Assembly (NCBI RefSeq): GCF_009720525.1
Contig: NZ_CP043930.1
Span: 1,116,001 to 1,180,000, forward strand
Length of the DNA stretch: 64,000 nt
Source of the DNA: Gimesia benthica
GTDB lineage: Bacteria > Planctomycetota > Planctomycetia > Planctomycetales > Planctomycetaceae
Direction of reading: 5' to 3'
The position numbers were made by a program, and so were the translations under genes. The notes under the pieces are model-generated. The model made no database searches. It had not been told where the DNA came from and was given only the letters and a program-made list of their open reading frames with translations. Position 1 is the first letter of the stretch. Each line of letters opens with the position of its first letter. Of this stretch, positions 17,324 to 26,511 are shown in pieces.

Positions 17324-17362
17324 AATGGCCACTTACCGAAACTGGTAAGTGGCCATTTTTAT
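17324..17362 (+). terminator. Rho-independent terminator-like hairpin (14-bp stem)
   Basis: AATGGCCACTTACC (17324-17337) pairs perfectly with 17344-17357 across a six-base loop, and the stem runs into TTTTTATT. It is preceded by CCCGCCGCCTCCACT, which resembles the 3' acceptor end of some tRNA/tmRNA genes, though no T-arm precedes it. It may be the leftover of an integration site. Confidence 0.75.
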
Positions 17363-17423
17363 TGCGCTTACTAATTCCCGCCGTCCCACAACTGCTGTCC
17401 CAACACCCCCTATTTGGGTAAAA

Positions 17424-17502
17424 GTCCGATAAATAGTCCGATTAAATGTCCGATAAGGGGCTTTTCGGGGTCCGATTTCGCCCCTATTCTTGCTTATCGG
17501 AC
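17424..17502. repeat. Iteron-like GTCCGAT repeats
   Basis: GTCCGAT is found at 17424, 17436, 17448 and 17470 in direct orientation and at 17496-17502 inverted. The first three are spaced exactly 12 bases apart. They lie 40-120 bases before the recombinase-like start at 17542, a position suited to autoregulation or recombinase accessory binding. Confidence 0.6.
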
Positions 17503-17541
17503 AGAGACTCCAATAAAATTTTGGGACAAAGGAGGGGCAAA

Positions 17542-17844
17542 ATGGCCACCAGAACGGGCCGCCTGAACAAGCCGGATCGACAGGGACAATACGTTCGCCA
17601 GCTGGGCTGGAAACGGAATGACAGCGGTCGAAAAATACAGCATAAATTCCGCCTGGGATCAGACCGCCGCGAAGCCGAGAGACGGGATGGACTGCTGCGA
17701 CAACTCTGGGAAGAGATCGAGGGGGCCGCGACAGAGCAGGAGCCGCTCTGGAATGAATTCACCCTGGATCTGGCCAGGGCCATAGCCAAAGGATCGGCTG
17801 TCTCCGGCCGAGTTCGTCAAGAGTATTCGCAGAGGGGGCGATAA
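17542..17844 (+). pseudogene. Truncated tyrosine recombinase-like protein, N-terminal fragment
   Basis: ATG 17542 follows AAAGGAGGGGCAAA, a strong ribosome-binding site. The about 100-residue product begins MATRTGRLNKPDRQGQYVRQ and continues FRLGSDRREAERRDGLLRQL and LWNEFTLDLARAIAKG. This looks like the N-terminal part of planctomycete phage-type integrases. The frame ends soon after AIAKG with unrelated residues, and the next sequence is the tail of a serine hydrolase. The catalytic Arg-His-Arg-Tyr domain is therefore lost, probably by a deletion that joined two genes. Confidence 0.5.
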
Positions 17845-18100
17845 TAAAGCATTTGAAAAAGCGGGCTATCCAACAATGCCCGGGGAGAGCTATCGAGGTA
17901 TGTGGTGGGTCTTGCACAATGAGCATGGTGCATTCGCTGCGCGTGGGGTGCATGGCCAAACCATCTATGTCGATCCTACCGCAGAGATGGTAATTGTTCG
18001 CTTGGCCTCTCACCCTAAAGCGAAAAATGCTCACATCGATCCCACCAGCCTTCCCAGCTACCAGGCTGTTGCTGAGTATCTCCTGTCTATCAATAAATAG
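17840..18100 (+). pseudogene. Beta-lactamase-family serine hydrolase, C-terminal fragment
   Basis: The frame reads NKAFEKAGYPTMPGESYRGM, WWVLHNEHGAFAARGVHGQ, then IYVDPTAEMVIVRLASHPKA and a final helix to TAG at 18098-18100. It matches the last 80 residues of class C beta-lactamase-like hydrolases, in which HGxxGQxIYVDP carries the third active-site motif. The N-terminal part with SxxK and YxN is missing, so the fragment is inactive. It is joined directly to the truncated recombinase. Confidence 0.75.
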
Positions 18101-18475
18101 CCCGCTGGTTTCATTTACAGAGCCTCGGTACCAGAAGCCAATCCGTTCTGCTCGCCCGCTTCCACTCCGCTCCAACAGGCAAGCAATGACCTGCCCCCAC
18201 GGACGAAAACGACCGAAAGATTTGGAATTGCAGGGCCGCGTTTCTCGACGTTCGATACTTTCAATGGGAATATCTTCAACAATCCAGCCTGCTAAAACAA
18301 CGACAGTAAAAACAGTATGCCACTTTCTGACTACCTGTCATTCTTAACTAAAATATTTTGCCTCAAATATCATTTTCATATACATTATATTCAGTCTTTT
18401 TTCCTTTGCGATATTGTATGAACTCCCGCACTATATCAATGTCACCAGTCACTTACTCTAAGAGAGATCTGTCAG
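18101..18475. other. Intergenic, no gene seen
   Basis: About 375 bases between the hydrolase remnant and the PDZ protein. TGACCTGCCCCC at about 18188 resembles the outer end of the IS3 elements here, but the sequence beyond does not match, so I do not call an element. The right part is AT-rich and probably contains the promoter of the PDZ gene. Confidence 0.4.
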
Positions 18476-19513
18476 ATGACAAACGAGACTCCATCACCGA
18501 CGAAATTATTCATCCTGTTGACCTTAGTACTGTTTTCCCTAATGCCAGTTATCGAGTTACATGCTGAGGGCGATCTGCCGAATATTACATCTCTTCAGTT
18601 ATCGGTTGGGGAGGATGGTAACTGCACACTTAAAGTAGATAGTCGCGACACTGAAGAAGCCCATAAGCGAGATGAAAAAGTCAAAGGTGAAGAAATCAAG
18701 CTTGAAGCATTTGGTGACGCCAAGGTAAATAAGCTAGATGATGGCCGCCTTAATGTAATTTATGATTTTGCAACGATCAAAGATGCAACTCAACTGTTTC
18801 CTTCATTTCTCAATGATCAAGCAAAAAAACAGCTAGGTCAGTCAATCAGTATTGATGAAGACGAAGGTGTACTGGTCCTGACTCCAGCCAATAACAAAAG
18901 GGTTAATCTCCCTCTTCCTAGAATGCTTCGTCCTCCATTTACTGTAAGGATAGATTTGCTTGGGCATTCAGAAGGTATGTTTCAATTAACCGCATCACCG
19001 GGTGGGAATTTAATAGCAACATCCTTACATGGATCCAAAACACCTGAGAAAAGTGCATCTGTCGGTGATATTCGAGTTATCTCACGATCCGCAAACAGCA
19101 AGCAACTGAATTCTCTTCTTAAAGTGAACCATCAGAAAGCAGAACTAAGAGACTATCATTTCAAGGTAGATCCAGAAGCGGTCAAAAACAACGCAATGCT
19201 TGGAATTGGTTATTTCGGAGATCTTCCTATTGCCGTTAAAAAAATTGAAATCACAGCCAAAATTCCTCCTTCATTCGGAATTGCTTTAAAACAGGTTGGA
19301 ACAAGAATCATAGCTCAACAGGTTGTGGATGGTAGTGCGGCACAGAAAGCAGGAATTAGAAAAAATGATGTTATCGTGGCCATTGGAGATAAAAAGGCAA
19401 AAAGTGCCAAAGATGCTCTAAATTCATTCTCTGAATGTGAACTTGGAAAAGAGGTCGTTCTGAAGGTCCAAAGATACGGCAAAGACAGAGCAATTAAAGT
19501 GATTCCCCAATAG
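18476..19513 (+). CDS. Exported PDZ-domain protein
   Basis: 345 aa from ATG 18476. After a short polar start, LFILLTLVLFSLMPVIEL ending in HAEG forms a signal peptide. The centre is beta-rich and unassigned (NGCTLKVDSRD-like region; LNVIYDFATIKDATQLFPSF; PPFTVRIDLLGHSEGMFQL). The last 85 residues are a PDZ domain: FGIALKQVGTRIIAQQVVDG, SAAQKAGIRKNDVIVAIGDK and EVVLKVQRYGKDRAIKV. PDZ domains bind C-terminal peptides and are common in planctomycete exported proteins. No protease domain is present. It is plus-strand and converges on the 2182 aa gene, whose product also has a PDZ domain. Confidence 0.75.
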   Translation: MTNETPSPTKLFILLTLVLFSLMPVIELHAEGDLPNITSLQLSVGEDGNCTLKVDSRDTEEAHKRDEKVKGEEIKLEAFGDAKVNKLDDGRLNVIYDFATIKDATQLFPSFLNDQAKKQLGQSISIDEDEGVLVLTPANNKRVNLPLPRMLRPPFTVRIDLLGHSEGMFQLTASPGGNLIATSLHGSKTPEKSASVGDIRVISRSANSKQLNSLLKVNHQKAELRDYHFKVDPEAVKNNAMLGIGYFGDLPIAVKKIEITAKIPPSFGIALKQVGTRIIAQQVVDGSAAQKAGIRKNDVIVAIGDKKAKSAKDALNSFSECELGKEVVLKVQRYGKDRAIKVIPQ

Positions 19514-19596
19514 GTATGGGGGTTTGATGTTTCAATCGTACTCAGGTCATCAATCATTAAGTTGGAATGAGTGTCAATCTCTGACTCTCAGGTTCA

Positions 19597-19806
19597 ATGA
19601 AGCAGCCAAAATCTGAAATCAAGGTAGAACTTGTGAGTTCTGATAGAACTTCAGGCTACGTACAAGTGGCTGTACGTCTAATCAAAGGTGGCACACCGTG
19701 TCCAACGATGAAGATGAGACTCAATGATGGCAGCAGCCTCTGGGGAGTCACAGGCTACGGTATTGACCTTGCCCCTTATCTGCGACCAGAACGATCCGAA
19801 CCATAA
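19597..19806 (+). CDS. Small hypothetical protein (69 aa)
   Basis: ATG 19597, with only a weak AGG upstream. The product starts MKQPKSEIKVELVSSDRTSG and ends in a proline/charged tail. The composition is protein-like (VQVAVRLIKGGTPCPTMKMR), but no family is recognised. It follows the PDZ gene by 84 bases and may be the end of a degraded gene. Confidence is low. Confidence 0.3.
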   Translation: MKQPKSEIKVELVSSDRTSGYVQVAVRLIKGGTPCPTMKMRLNDGSSLWGVTGYGIDLAPYLRPERSEP

Positions 19807-19962
19807 GACCAGATCATGATTAAGCGTCTGCTTTCTCAATCCAAGTATCAAATTAACCGGGGCTCTCAGAATTAATTCTCAGGCCAAAAAACTGCATGCC
19901 CCCTCTGTCAAGAGTACTCGAGCAAAAATGCCTGAACACTGCAATTGACAGCAGTACAAAAT

Positions 19963-22900
19963 CTAAGGTAGAGGAACTGGTGCAGGAGGCGGTGTTTTTG
20001 ACTTATCGTCCTTATCAGCCTGATAGACTGAAATAACTTCCTCTTTCAAAATCCAGCCCCGTGGGTAAGGGAACTTCAGCTTCTCTACCCAGAGCCACTT
20101 GTTATTGGACTGGACCACCCTGATCATTTCTCCTTTTGCAATTTTCGCAATGGTCTCCGACTTGGCTTTGATTTCCGTTGCCTTTACGGCCACCGCAATC
20201 AGCCAATCAGGCTCTAAGGAAGATTTGTCCTTCAATGCCTCTTCCCAGTTCCCCAGGGATGCATACGCATCCGAACGCCCCGATAACGCCTCGTGATATC
20301 CGGGCTTCTTATCCAAAGCAGCAGTAAAGATTTTTACTGCGTTTGAAAATTTTCCTTCCTTCAACATCGCCAACCCTGCTTGAGTCTGCGAATACCAATC
20401 CAGCATCCCCGCGTATTCCGCGGAGATCGCCAGAATTTCATCCAGATATGCATCCCTCTCAAAGCGTTCCTGGTCATCCCAGGAGATGCGTTTGGGCGTA
20501 ACCTGCTGCTCCTGCTGTGCCAGGAAGGCCAACTCATTCAGCGGGGTGGTTTTCCGCTTGATCTGCTGACCATAACGTTTGACCTCTGCAAGGTACTTTC
20601 GAAATTCCAGCGAGTCAGTGCGGCGTTGTTTCGAGTGACTCAACAATTCTCGGATGATATCAGAGCTAACCAGTTCATACTGGGAAACCGGAGTCGCATC
20701 CATCGATTCAACCTGAAATGATTCCCGGTTCAATTCATCAAAGGTTTTCGCATACTCGGTAAACGAAGGTATCCACAGGTCAGTCTTGACGCCATCCACA
20801 TGCAGACGCTTTCCCCCAGGCCGAAAAAAGACCCGGGTCGCTATCTGTAACCGGCCCAGTTGCGGAGGCTCTTTTTCCTGAGAGACCTTTTTCCCAATAT
20901 CAAAAAAATCCTGAACCATCACACTTCCAAACGTGGAACTGTCGCCGATGATCAGGCCACGCTGGTAATCCTGAATGGCGGCGGTCAGAATTTCGGCTCC
21001 CCCCGCACTGTACTTACTAGTCAGTACCACCAACGGACCTTTCCAGACCTGTGTTGGTTTTCCGCCATTATATTTCTTGATTTCACCAGCCTGGTCTTTC
21101 AGTTGTGTCACTGGTCGGTTTCCAATGAAGAGACTGGCAAACCGTAGGGATTCATTCAGCAGCCCCCCCGAGTTATTTCGCAGATCCAGCACAAGCACGT
21201 CGACATCCTGTTTCCGGAAATCGGCTAATAGCTTCTGCATATCACTGAAACTGCTCCGGGATGAGGCGTCCTTACCTGTCATGTAGAAGCCGGGAACGGC
21301 CACAAAGCCCACCCGAGTTTTGTGCTTATCTCCGGGAGCCTGTTCAATAAATACGGTACTCCTCAGGCCGGACAGTTTCACATTCTCGCGTGTGAGTTCA
21401 ATAATCCGGGGCTCGGCTGCTTTTACAGGTTTGGAGACCACCTTGAGACGGACTCGACTGCCCTCAGGGCCTCGAATCATTCCTACGACTTTATCGAGTC
21501 GTAATCCCGATGTGGTTTTAAAATCTGCATTCTCTTCAGCGACTCCAATGATCTGGTCTCCACGGTGGAGCTTTCCTGACCGAGCTGCGGGACCACCGGC
21601 TGGGACTTCAATCACTTCAATAGTACCGTCCACCAATTGGAGACGAGCTCCGATCCCCTGCAAACGCCGCCGCAAGTTATCCTGATATTGTCTCATGGAC
21701 TGGGTTGAGAAATAGCGGCTCCCGCTATTATAAGCGTTTGCCAGTGCTGTCAGAGCCGACTCCAGTAACTGTTCATCATCGATCCCCTCCTGGATCCGAA
21801 ACTGGTTTTCGACATGATGCTTAACTCCCTCTTTGGCTTCGATCAGCCCCATTCCCCGGGCTTTGCGTTTGAGCAACTCCAGCTTCACTCGTTTCCGCCA
21901 GATCTCCCGAGCCTCCAGTTCGTTTTCCGGATAGGGAACTTCATCGTGACGCATGATTTCTTCATTCTGTGAAAAATCATGCTCCATCGCCAGGTACTCT
22001 CTGATGATTTTCAGATTCTGGCTTCTTCTCTCCAGATACCTGTGAAAAACCTCGTAGGCAAAGTCAATCTTACCCTCTTTGACTTCGTCATCGATTTGTT
22101 TGGATCGAGTTAGGAATTCATCGATATCAGACTGATAAAAGAAGAGTTTCACAGGATCCAGTTGTTCGATGTAGTTCAGCATCCAACGGCGTGCGATCGC
22201 GTCATCCAGTTCGTGTGGATGATAATGTTTTTGCGTCAGCAGATCCACGACCTCTTTGATAATCCGCCTGCTTCGCGTATCCTGCCCTTTCAGGTTATCC
22301 TTCAAATGGGGAGCCGTTTCGGCGGGAACCGGAATCACGCTGGCCGCATACATCCGCATCAGACGGGCTACCGGCTGCGAACCGGTGTCATCGATAAACA
22401 GCAGGACCCGCCCGGCCTGATACAACTGAGGTTTCCACTTGGAAGAAACCGTCATACCGATCTTTGCCGCTTCAGAAAGCCCCCCTTCCCGGGGTTCACC
22501 CAGTTTAAAGATTTGGGCCACCGCATCGGGTGAGACGCCATCGGGTAACGTGACATCGATACTCTGCACCACCCCCTTTCGCGTCGTGACCTGAATCTGT
22601 TTGTAGCCGCGTACCTGGTACTGCAGAATTTCAGTCTGGTTGTCCCGTTTTTCGCGTGCAGCCGGTTTCCCCCATTTTTCATCCGCTTCCAGTTCTGCGA
22701 CCGTTGTGGCGCCGGCCTCCGCATTGCGGAAGAAAAAAGACTGCTGATCATCGGGCGTGGCTTCTGTCGGCGGTGTCGTGGGAGTGCCCGGCGGCGTTTG
22801 CGGAGTCACGCTGGCCACTTCGGGGATCGGATCCAGTTCTACCGGGGAGGCATTGACGTCGCAGCCTTTATTGACTTCATCGAGCGACTTCCAGCCCCAG

Positions 22901-25900
22901 CTCGGGTTTACTTCGATGACGTGACCGGCGATGAACTGTTCGCGGTAATATTGCCGAAGGTAGCGGGACGGATCGACACCCGGTGCTTCGGGAATATGGA
23001 TGATGGAGCCGTCCGGCTGAAATGCCGTGTTGGGATAATCCAGACCCGGTGAGCCATCGTATTGATTTTCAGGACCATGGTGGACGACGTTGCCGCCGGA
23101 ATAATGAATGGCTGCGTTGATTTCCTTGATCAGATTAATTTGCCAGGGATAGACACCACCGTACTGCTCCTCGTCAAAGATGCGTTTCTGTCCCGGCTCG
23201 AAGACGGGTTTGGTGGGAGGGGCACGCTCTGCAGGAGGCCCCCGCGGCGTTCCCACTGCCAGCAGATCGTAGTCCGCCGTTAACGGGTTGCCCGTGCTGT
23301 CTGCTAGCACGAGGAATTCCTGTTCGGTCACCGCATAATCGCTGGCATTCAGTTTCTGATCATGTTCCGGATCATAGTAGCTGCCATCACCGAGATCCAC
23401 CACGACCTGTTCCGGGTTATTCGCTTCCCTGTATTTGACAACGATCAGCGGTTTGCCGTCATAAGGCGCCTCGTCATACTTCAGCGGGACCGAGATCGCA
23501 TCCCGGTTGGCCATACAGGACTGGACCTGGTCATCATATTTCTTGATTTCCTCCGGGGTCACGCCGATCTTGCGCCCCAGCTTACTGAACCGCTGCAGGA
23601 CCGGGATGAATCCCTTATGAGGTCCCCAGTCCGAACTTTTGCCCTTGATCTTCATGTTTTTGGTCGCGGCCCCCTGTCGGATCCGCATGGTGGCATGCTC
23701 GTTGACCGGGCGGACCAGAATCACCAGGTCCGTTTCGCGTGCGACCCGGGACAGGATTTCGGCATGCTCCGGCAGAACGTTCGAGCGGGCAATCGCTTCA
23801 CTCCGGCTGACGACAGTCCAGTCCCGCGGTATATTGCCGGACTGTCCCGGCTTCACGTTACTCAAAGGCTGGCCTGCGGACAGAAAACCGCGATCATCGA
23901 ACTGCTCTGCCGAGCCGGTCAACAATTCAATGATCCGGTTCTGCACTTCGGGATAGCGGGGAGCATAGCCATGCAGGACGTTACAGATGGTGGTCGTATA
24001 TTTTGGACGCAACGTTCCCAGCTGACTCTGCAGGCGGACGGTACAGTCATTTTGCGTATTGCCAAACACCGCAGCCCGGAACAGGAGCATCAGCACCTGT
24101 TCGTCGTTCATGTTTCCGCCCAGGAAACCTTTGTTCCGCCGGTAATCCAGGGTCTGCAGGTAATCCAGCAGTCGGTTCGCGTCTTCTTTCTGCTGGACCT
24201 GGGTAAACACCTTTTCCAGCATATTGGGATGTTCGTAAAAGATCTCGCAGACGGCAATCGCTTCATTGCGGTATTTGGCTTCAAAGTCGTACATATCCCG
24301 CGCCGTCGCAACCAGCCCAATCGCATGCGACGGAATGGGGGTCGGGCCGATTTTCTGTAACGCGCGCGAGCCCGGGATCTGGTCCAGAGCGGCACCGGTA
24401 TCCAAGCCCGTTTTCCAGTCGGCAAAACCATACAGCCCGCGCGAGGCAAGCCAGTCGAAGAGCCCCTGCTCCCCGATTTTGATGGCCCGCAGGGCGTGGA
24501 ACACCCGCGGCATATCCGATCCATGGTGCGTGGAGGCAATTGTGAGCAGCCGATGAATATCACCCTGCTGGAAGTTCGCCGGACGCTTATAATCCGGGTT
24601 GTACTGGGGCGAGGCATACACCCGGGGGAGTACGCCTCCCAGGCTATGGCCGACGACGTCTGCCTGGGTCGCGGCAAGTTCTAATTGACTGGAGCGGAAA
24701 TCAAGCAGTGCCTGTTCGATCCCGTTATGCGCTTTATCCCAGACTACGGTTTTGTTGTCTTCAAACCGGCTCGGGCCGCTTCCTTTCCGGCCGTTACTCT
24801 TTTCAAAATCGACCATGTAAACTGCCAGACCGGCATTGGTTAAGCGTCGTAACAGCGAAGGGCCGCGCCGGGTTGTGGTCTGCCAGCAGTTCTCTGGATT
24901 GTCATACGTGCCATGCACCAGCACAACCGGTGGGCGGGCAAGCTGGATCGGAAATTCTTTTGTGGCAGGGTTCGTTGACGATCCCGAGTCTGCAGTTTGC
25001 AGCGCCACTTCCACCGGGATCGATCGCAGTTCCACCTGGACCTCCCGCTCTCCGATATTGAGCGTCCTGCGGGTCGATTTCGCTGAAGACACACCGGAGA
25101 AATCTCGCGGGGGCGCATAGAGCGCAAAGGCATAATGCTTCCCTTCAAACTCGACCGTTTTTGCGTCGAGACTCTGCAGATCCAGTGAGGCGGAGGGTTT
25201 CTTGAACTTCTGTTTCAGCTGGAGACCATCCAGATGATCTAGGGAACCGGCCTGCTGATTCGGTAAACGAAATGTGACCGTCCCCGCTTTATTGGACTCG
25301 GCGCGGAGCAACAGCAGACTCACCCCATCAGCAACGGTGCCCTTGCGTTTCAGATCCCATTTGACCAGATCTTCTTTTTCCTGATTGATCCGGTTCTGTC
25401 GCGCCTGCTGGAGTGCTTCGCCTTCCAGTCCCTCTCCCTGCTCGATCTTGAGGGGCAATTGCAGATCGGACGCTTCTGAATTGAGAGTCGTATTCGCATC
25501 GAGCAGAGTCAGCTCAACCGGTTCAGCCGCGATCTCGGCCTGACGGTAGCGTAGAATCAGATCGTACTGATTGACCATTCGTCCGGGGATCGGCCCTCCC
25601 TCATCTCCAATTGTATCGGCAATATGCAGCGTGACCGTGATGTAGTAGGGTGTTTCTTTCCGCCGGGGCAGAGGCTGAATGGAGTTGATCAACCCACTGT
25701 TCGCGGGGAGCGTGAGCGTGTGGGTAAATCCGTCTTCACCTCCCGGTTTGCCTTTGGATTTCTGGAAATACGTATGCGAACTGCGATACTTGACCGGCGA
25801 GGTGGATTCCGCCAGCGGGATTCCCAGCATCTGAAACCACTGCAGTTGTCCCGCAGAAGAGACATCCTGAAAAGTCTCCTGCTTTCCCTGCTGTCCAAAG

Positions 25901-26511
25901 CCGACCAGGGGATCCTGGTGGAACAGCTGCGGATCACTCAGACGCAGTCCGCGGGGCGTCCAGGGAGTACCAACGCTGATCCGGTGTGTGGTTTCTAATG
26001 GAAACCCCTGACTGTTCGGGTTTTCATAGTTTCCAATGATGCGCGAGCGTGTGGAAAAGCGGACCGACTGTTTCAGCAGGGCTGCGATCAGCGGAGGAAA
26101 AGAGCCCTGGTTAATTGGCTTGACCAGATGGGCAAATTTCATCTCCTTCGGAAATTCATAGTGTACCTGGACCCTGACGGTTTTGTAGTCCCCTTGTGGT
26201 TTTTTGATTCGACGTGGCCAGAGCTTGCGAACAAATTCGGCGGTATAATTCGTGCCGTCTCCGCCGGGTGTCACATCCTGGGGAGTATGGACGATGCGGG
26301 TGCGTCTACTGCCTGCAGCATCCCGTTTTTTCTGATCCTCTTCAGGATCAATTACACGTAGCTGGACTTTATCCAGTACAAACTGGGTCGGCCCCAGATC
26401 GATGGCCAGTTTTTCCTGTGGCGGGTCTGCAGCAAAACTGTGCCCCAATGAAATCAGCAGGCACAGTGAGAAACAAATCAAGGCGTGAATCAATAAACGA
26501 GAGGGAATCAT
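19963..26511 (-). CDS. Giant exported protein: lipase-like hydrolase + edema-factor/CyaA-like cyclase domain + S41 protease-like domain + TPR/SH3-like tail
   Basis: 2182 aa with a signal peptide (LLIHALICFSLCLLISLGHSFA). Residues about 525-720 are an alpha/beta hydrolase: VLVHGTYDNP, nucleophile Ser623 in VVGHSLGG, and STHHGSDMP. Residues about 915-1190 resemble anthrax edema factor/CyaA: LVILVRPVNEHAT, ATKNMKIKGKSSDWG (Lys951 and Lys958 match CyaA Lys58/Lys65), LTADYDLLAVG (Asp1080/Asp1082 match Asp188/Asp190) and VVHHGPEN (His1145 matches His298). Residues about 1265-1390 are a domain shared with the 33892-34983 product. Residues about 1425-1930 are like S41 tail-specific proteases with a PDZ, but catalytic Ser and Lys are Gly1837 and Ser1863. 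A TPR, an SH3-like segment and a Pro-rich tail end the protein. The gene is divergent from the RHS gene. Confidence 0.85.
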   Translation of the reverse strand: MIPSRLLIHALICFSLCLLISLGHSFAADPPQEKLAIDLGPTQFVLDKVQLRVIDPEEDQKKRDAAGSRRTRIVHTPQDVTPGGDGTNYTAEFVRKLWPRRIKKPQGDYKTVRVQVHYEFPKEMKFAHLVKPINQGSFPPLIAALLKQSVRFSTRSRIIGNYENPNSQGFPLETTHRISVGTPWTPRGLRLSDPQLFHQDPLVGFGQQGKQETFQDVSSAGQLQWFQMLGIPLAESTSPVKYRSSHTYFQKSKGKPGGEDGFTHTLTLPANSGLINSIQPLPRRKETPYYITVTLHIADTIGDEGGPIPGRMVNQYDLILRYRQAEIAAEPVELTLLDANTTLNSEASDLQLPLKIEQGEGLEGEALQQARQNRINQEKEDLVKWDLKRKGTVADGVSLLLLRAESNKAGTVTFRLPNQQAGSLDHLDGLQLKQKFKKPSASLDLQSLDAKTVEFEGKHYAFALYAPPRDFSGVSSAKSTRRTLNIGEREVQVELRSIPVEVALQTADSGSSTNPATKEFPIQLARPPVVLVHGTYDNPENCWQTTTRRGPSLLRRLTNAGLAVYMVDFEKSNGRKGSGPSRFEDNKTVVWDKAHNGIEQALLDFRSSQLELAATQADVVGHSLGGVLPRVYASPQYNPDYKRPANFQQGDIHRLLTIASTHHGSDMPRVFHALRAIKIGEQGLFDWLASRGLYGFADWKTGLDTGAALDQIPGSRALQKIGPTPIPSHAIGLVATARDMYDFEAKYRNEAIAVCEIFYEHPNMLEKVFTQVQQKEDANRLLDYLQTLDYRRNKGFLGGNMNDEQVLMLLFRAAVFGNTQNDCTVRLQSQLGTLRPKYTTTICNVLHGYAPRYPEVQNRIIELLTGSAEQFDDRGFLSAGQPLSNVKPGQSGNIPRDWTVVSRSEAIARSNVLPEHAEILSRVARETDLVILVRPVNEHATMRIRQGAATKNMKIKGKSSDWGPHKGFIPVLQRFSKLGRKIGVTPEEIKKYDDQVQSCMANRDAISVPLKYDEAPYDGKPLIVVKYREANNPEQVVVDLGDGSYYDPEHDQKLNASDYAVTEQEFLVLADSTGNPLTADYDLLAVGTPRGPPAERAPPTKPVFEPGQKRIFDEEQYGGVYPWQINLIKEINAAIHYSGGNVVHHGPENQYDGSPGLDYPNTAFQPDGSIIHIPEAPGVDPSRYLRQYYREQFIAGHVIEVNPSWGWKSLDEVNKGCDVNASPVELDPIPEVASVTPQTPPGTPTTPPTEATPDDQQSFFFRNAEAGATTVAELEADEKWGKPAAREKRDNQTEILQYQVRGYKQIQVTTRKGVVQSIDVTLPDGVSPDAVAQIFKLGEPREGGLSEAAKIGMTVSSKWKPQLYQAGRVLLFIDDTGSQPVARLMRMYAASVIPVPAETAPHLKDNLKGQDTRSRRIIKEVVDLLTQKHYHPHELDDAIARRWMLNYIEQLDPVKLFFYQSDIDEFLTRSKQIDDEVKEGKIDFAYEVFHRYLERRSQNLKIIREYLAMEHDFSQNEEIMRHDEVPYPENELEAREIWRKRVKLELLKRKARGMGLIEAKEGVKHHVENQFRIQEGIDDEQLLESALTALANAYNSGSRYFSTQSMRQYQDNLRRRLQGIGARLQLVDGTIEVIEVPAGGPAARSGKLHRGDQIIGVAEENADFKTTSGLRLDKVVGMIRGPEGSRVRLKVVSKPVKAAEPRIIELTRENVKLSGLRSTVFIEQAPGDKHKTRVGFVAVPGFYMTGKDASSRSSFSDMQKLLADFRKQDVDVLVLDLRNNSGGLLNESLRFASLFIGNRPVTQLKDQAGEIKKYNGGKPTQVWKGPLVVLTSKYSAGGAEILTAAIQDYQRGLIIGDSSTFGSVMVQDFFDIGKKVSQEKEPPQLGRLQIATRVFFRPGGKRLHVDGVKTDLWIPSFTEYAKTFDELNRESFQVESMDATPVSQYELVSSDIIRELLSHSKQRRTDSLEFRKYLAEVKRYGQQIKRKTTPLNELAFLAQQEQQVTPKRISWDDQERFERDAYLDEILAISAEYAGMLDWYSQTQAGLAMLKEGKFSNAVKIFTAALDKKPGYHEALSGRSDAYASLGNWEEALKDKSSLEPDWLIAVAVKATEIKAKSETIAKIAKGEMIRVVQSNNKWLWVEKLKFPYPRGWILKEEVISVYQADKDDKSKTPPPAPVPLP

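Noticed and set aside
17300..17362. Possible tmRNA or tRNA 3' end before the terminator
   Set aside because: CCCGCCGCCTCCACT looks like an acceptor end, but no T-arm or other RNA part precedes it, so I do not annotate an RNA gene.
18187..18200. TGACCTGCCCCC as a further IS3 end
   Set aside because: Only the first 11 or 12 bases match; the next 30 bases do not resemble either IS3 end in this window.
23362..24360. Plus-strand open frame of 332 codons inside the 2182 aa gene
   Set aside because: It is antisense to conserved domain sequence (lipase and cyclase-like regions), is Arg/His/Asp-rich as shadows are, and lacks a start site.
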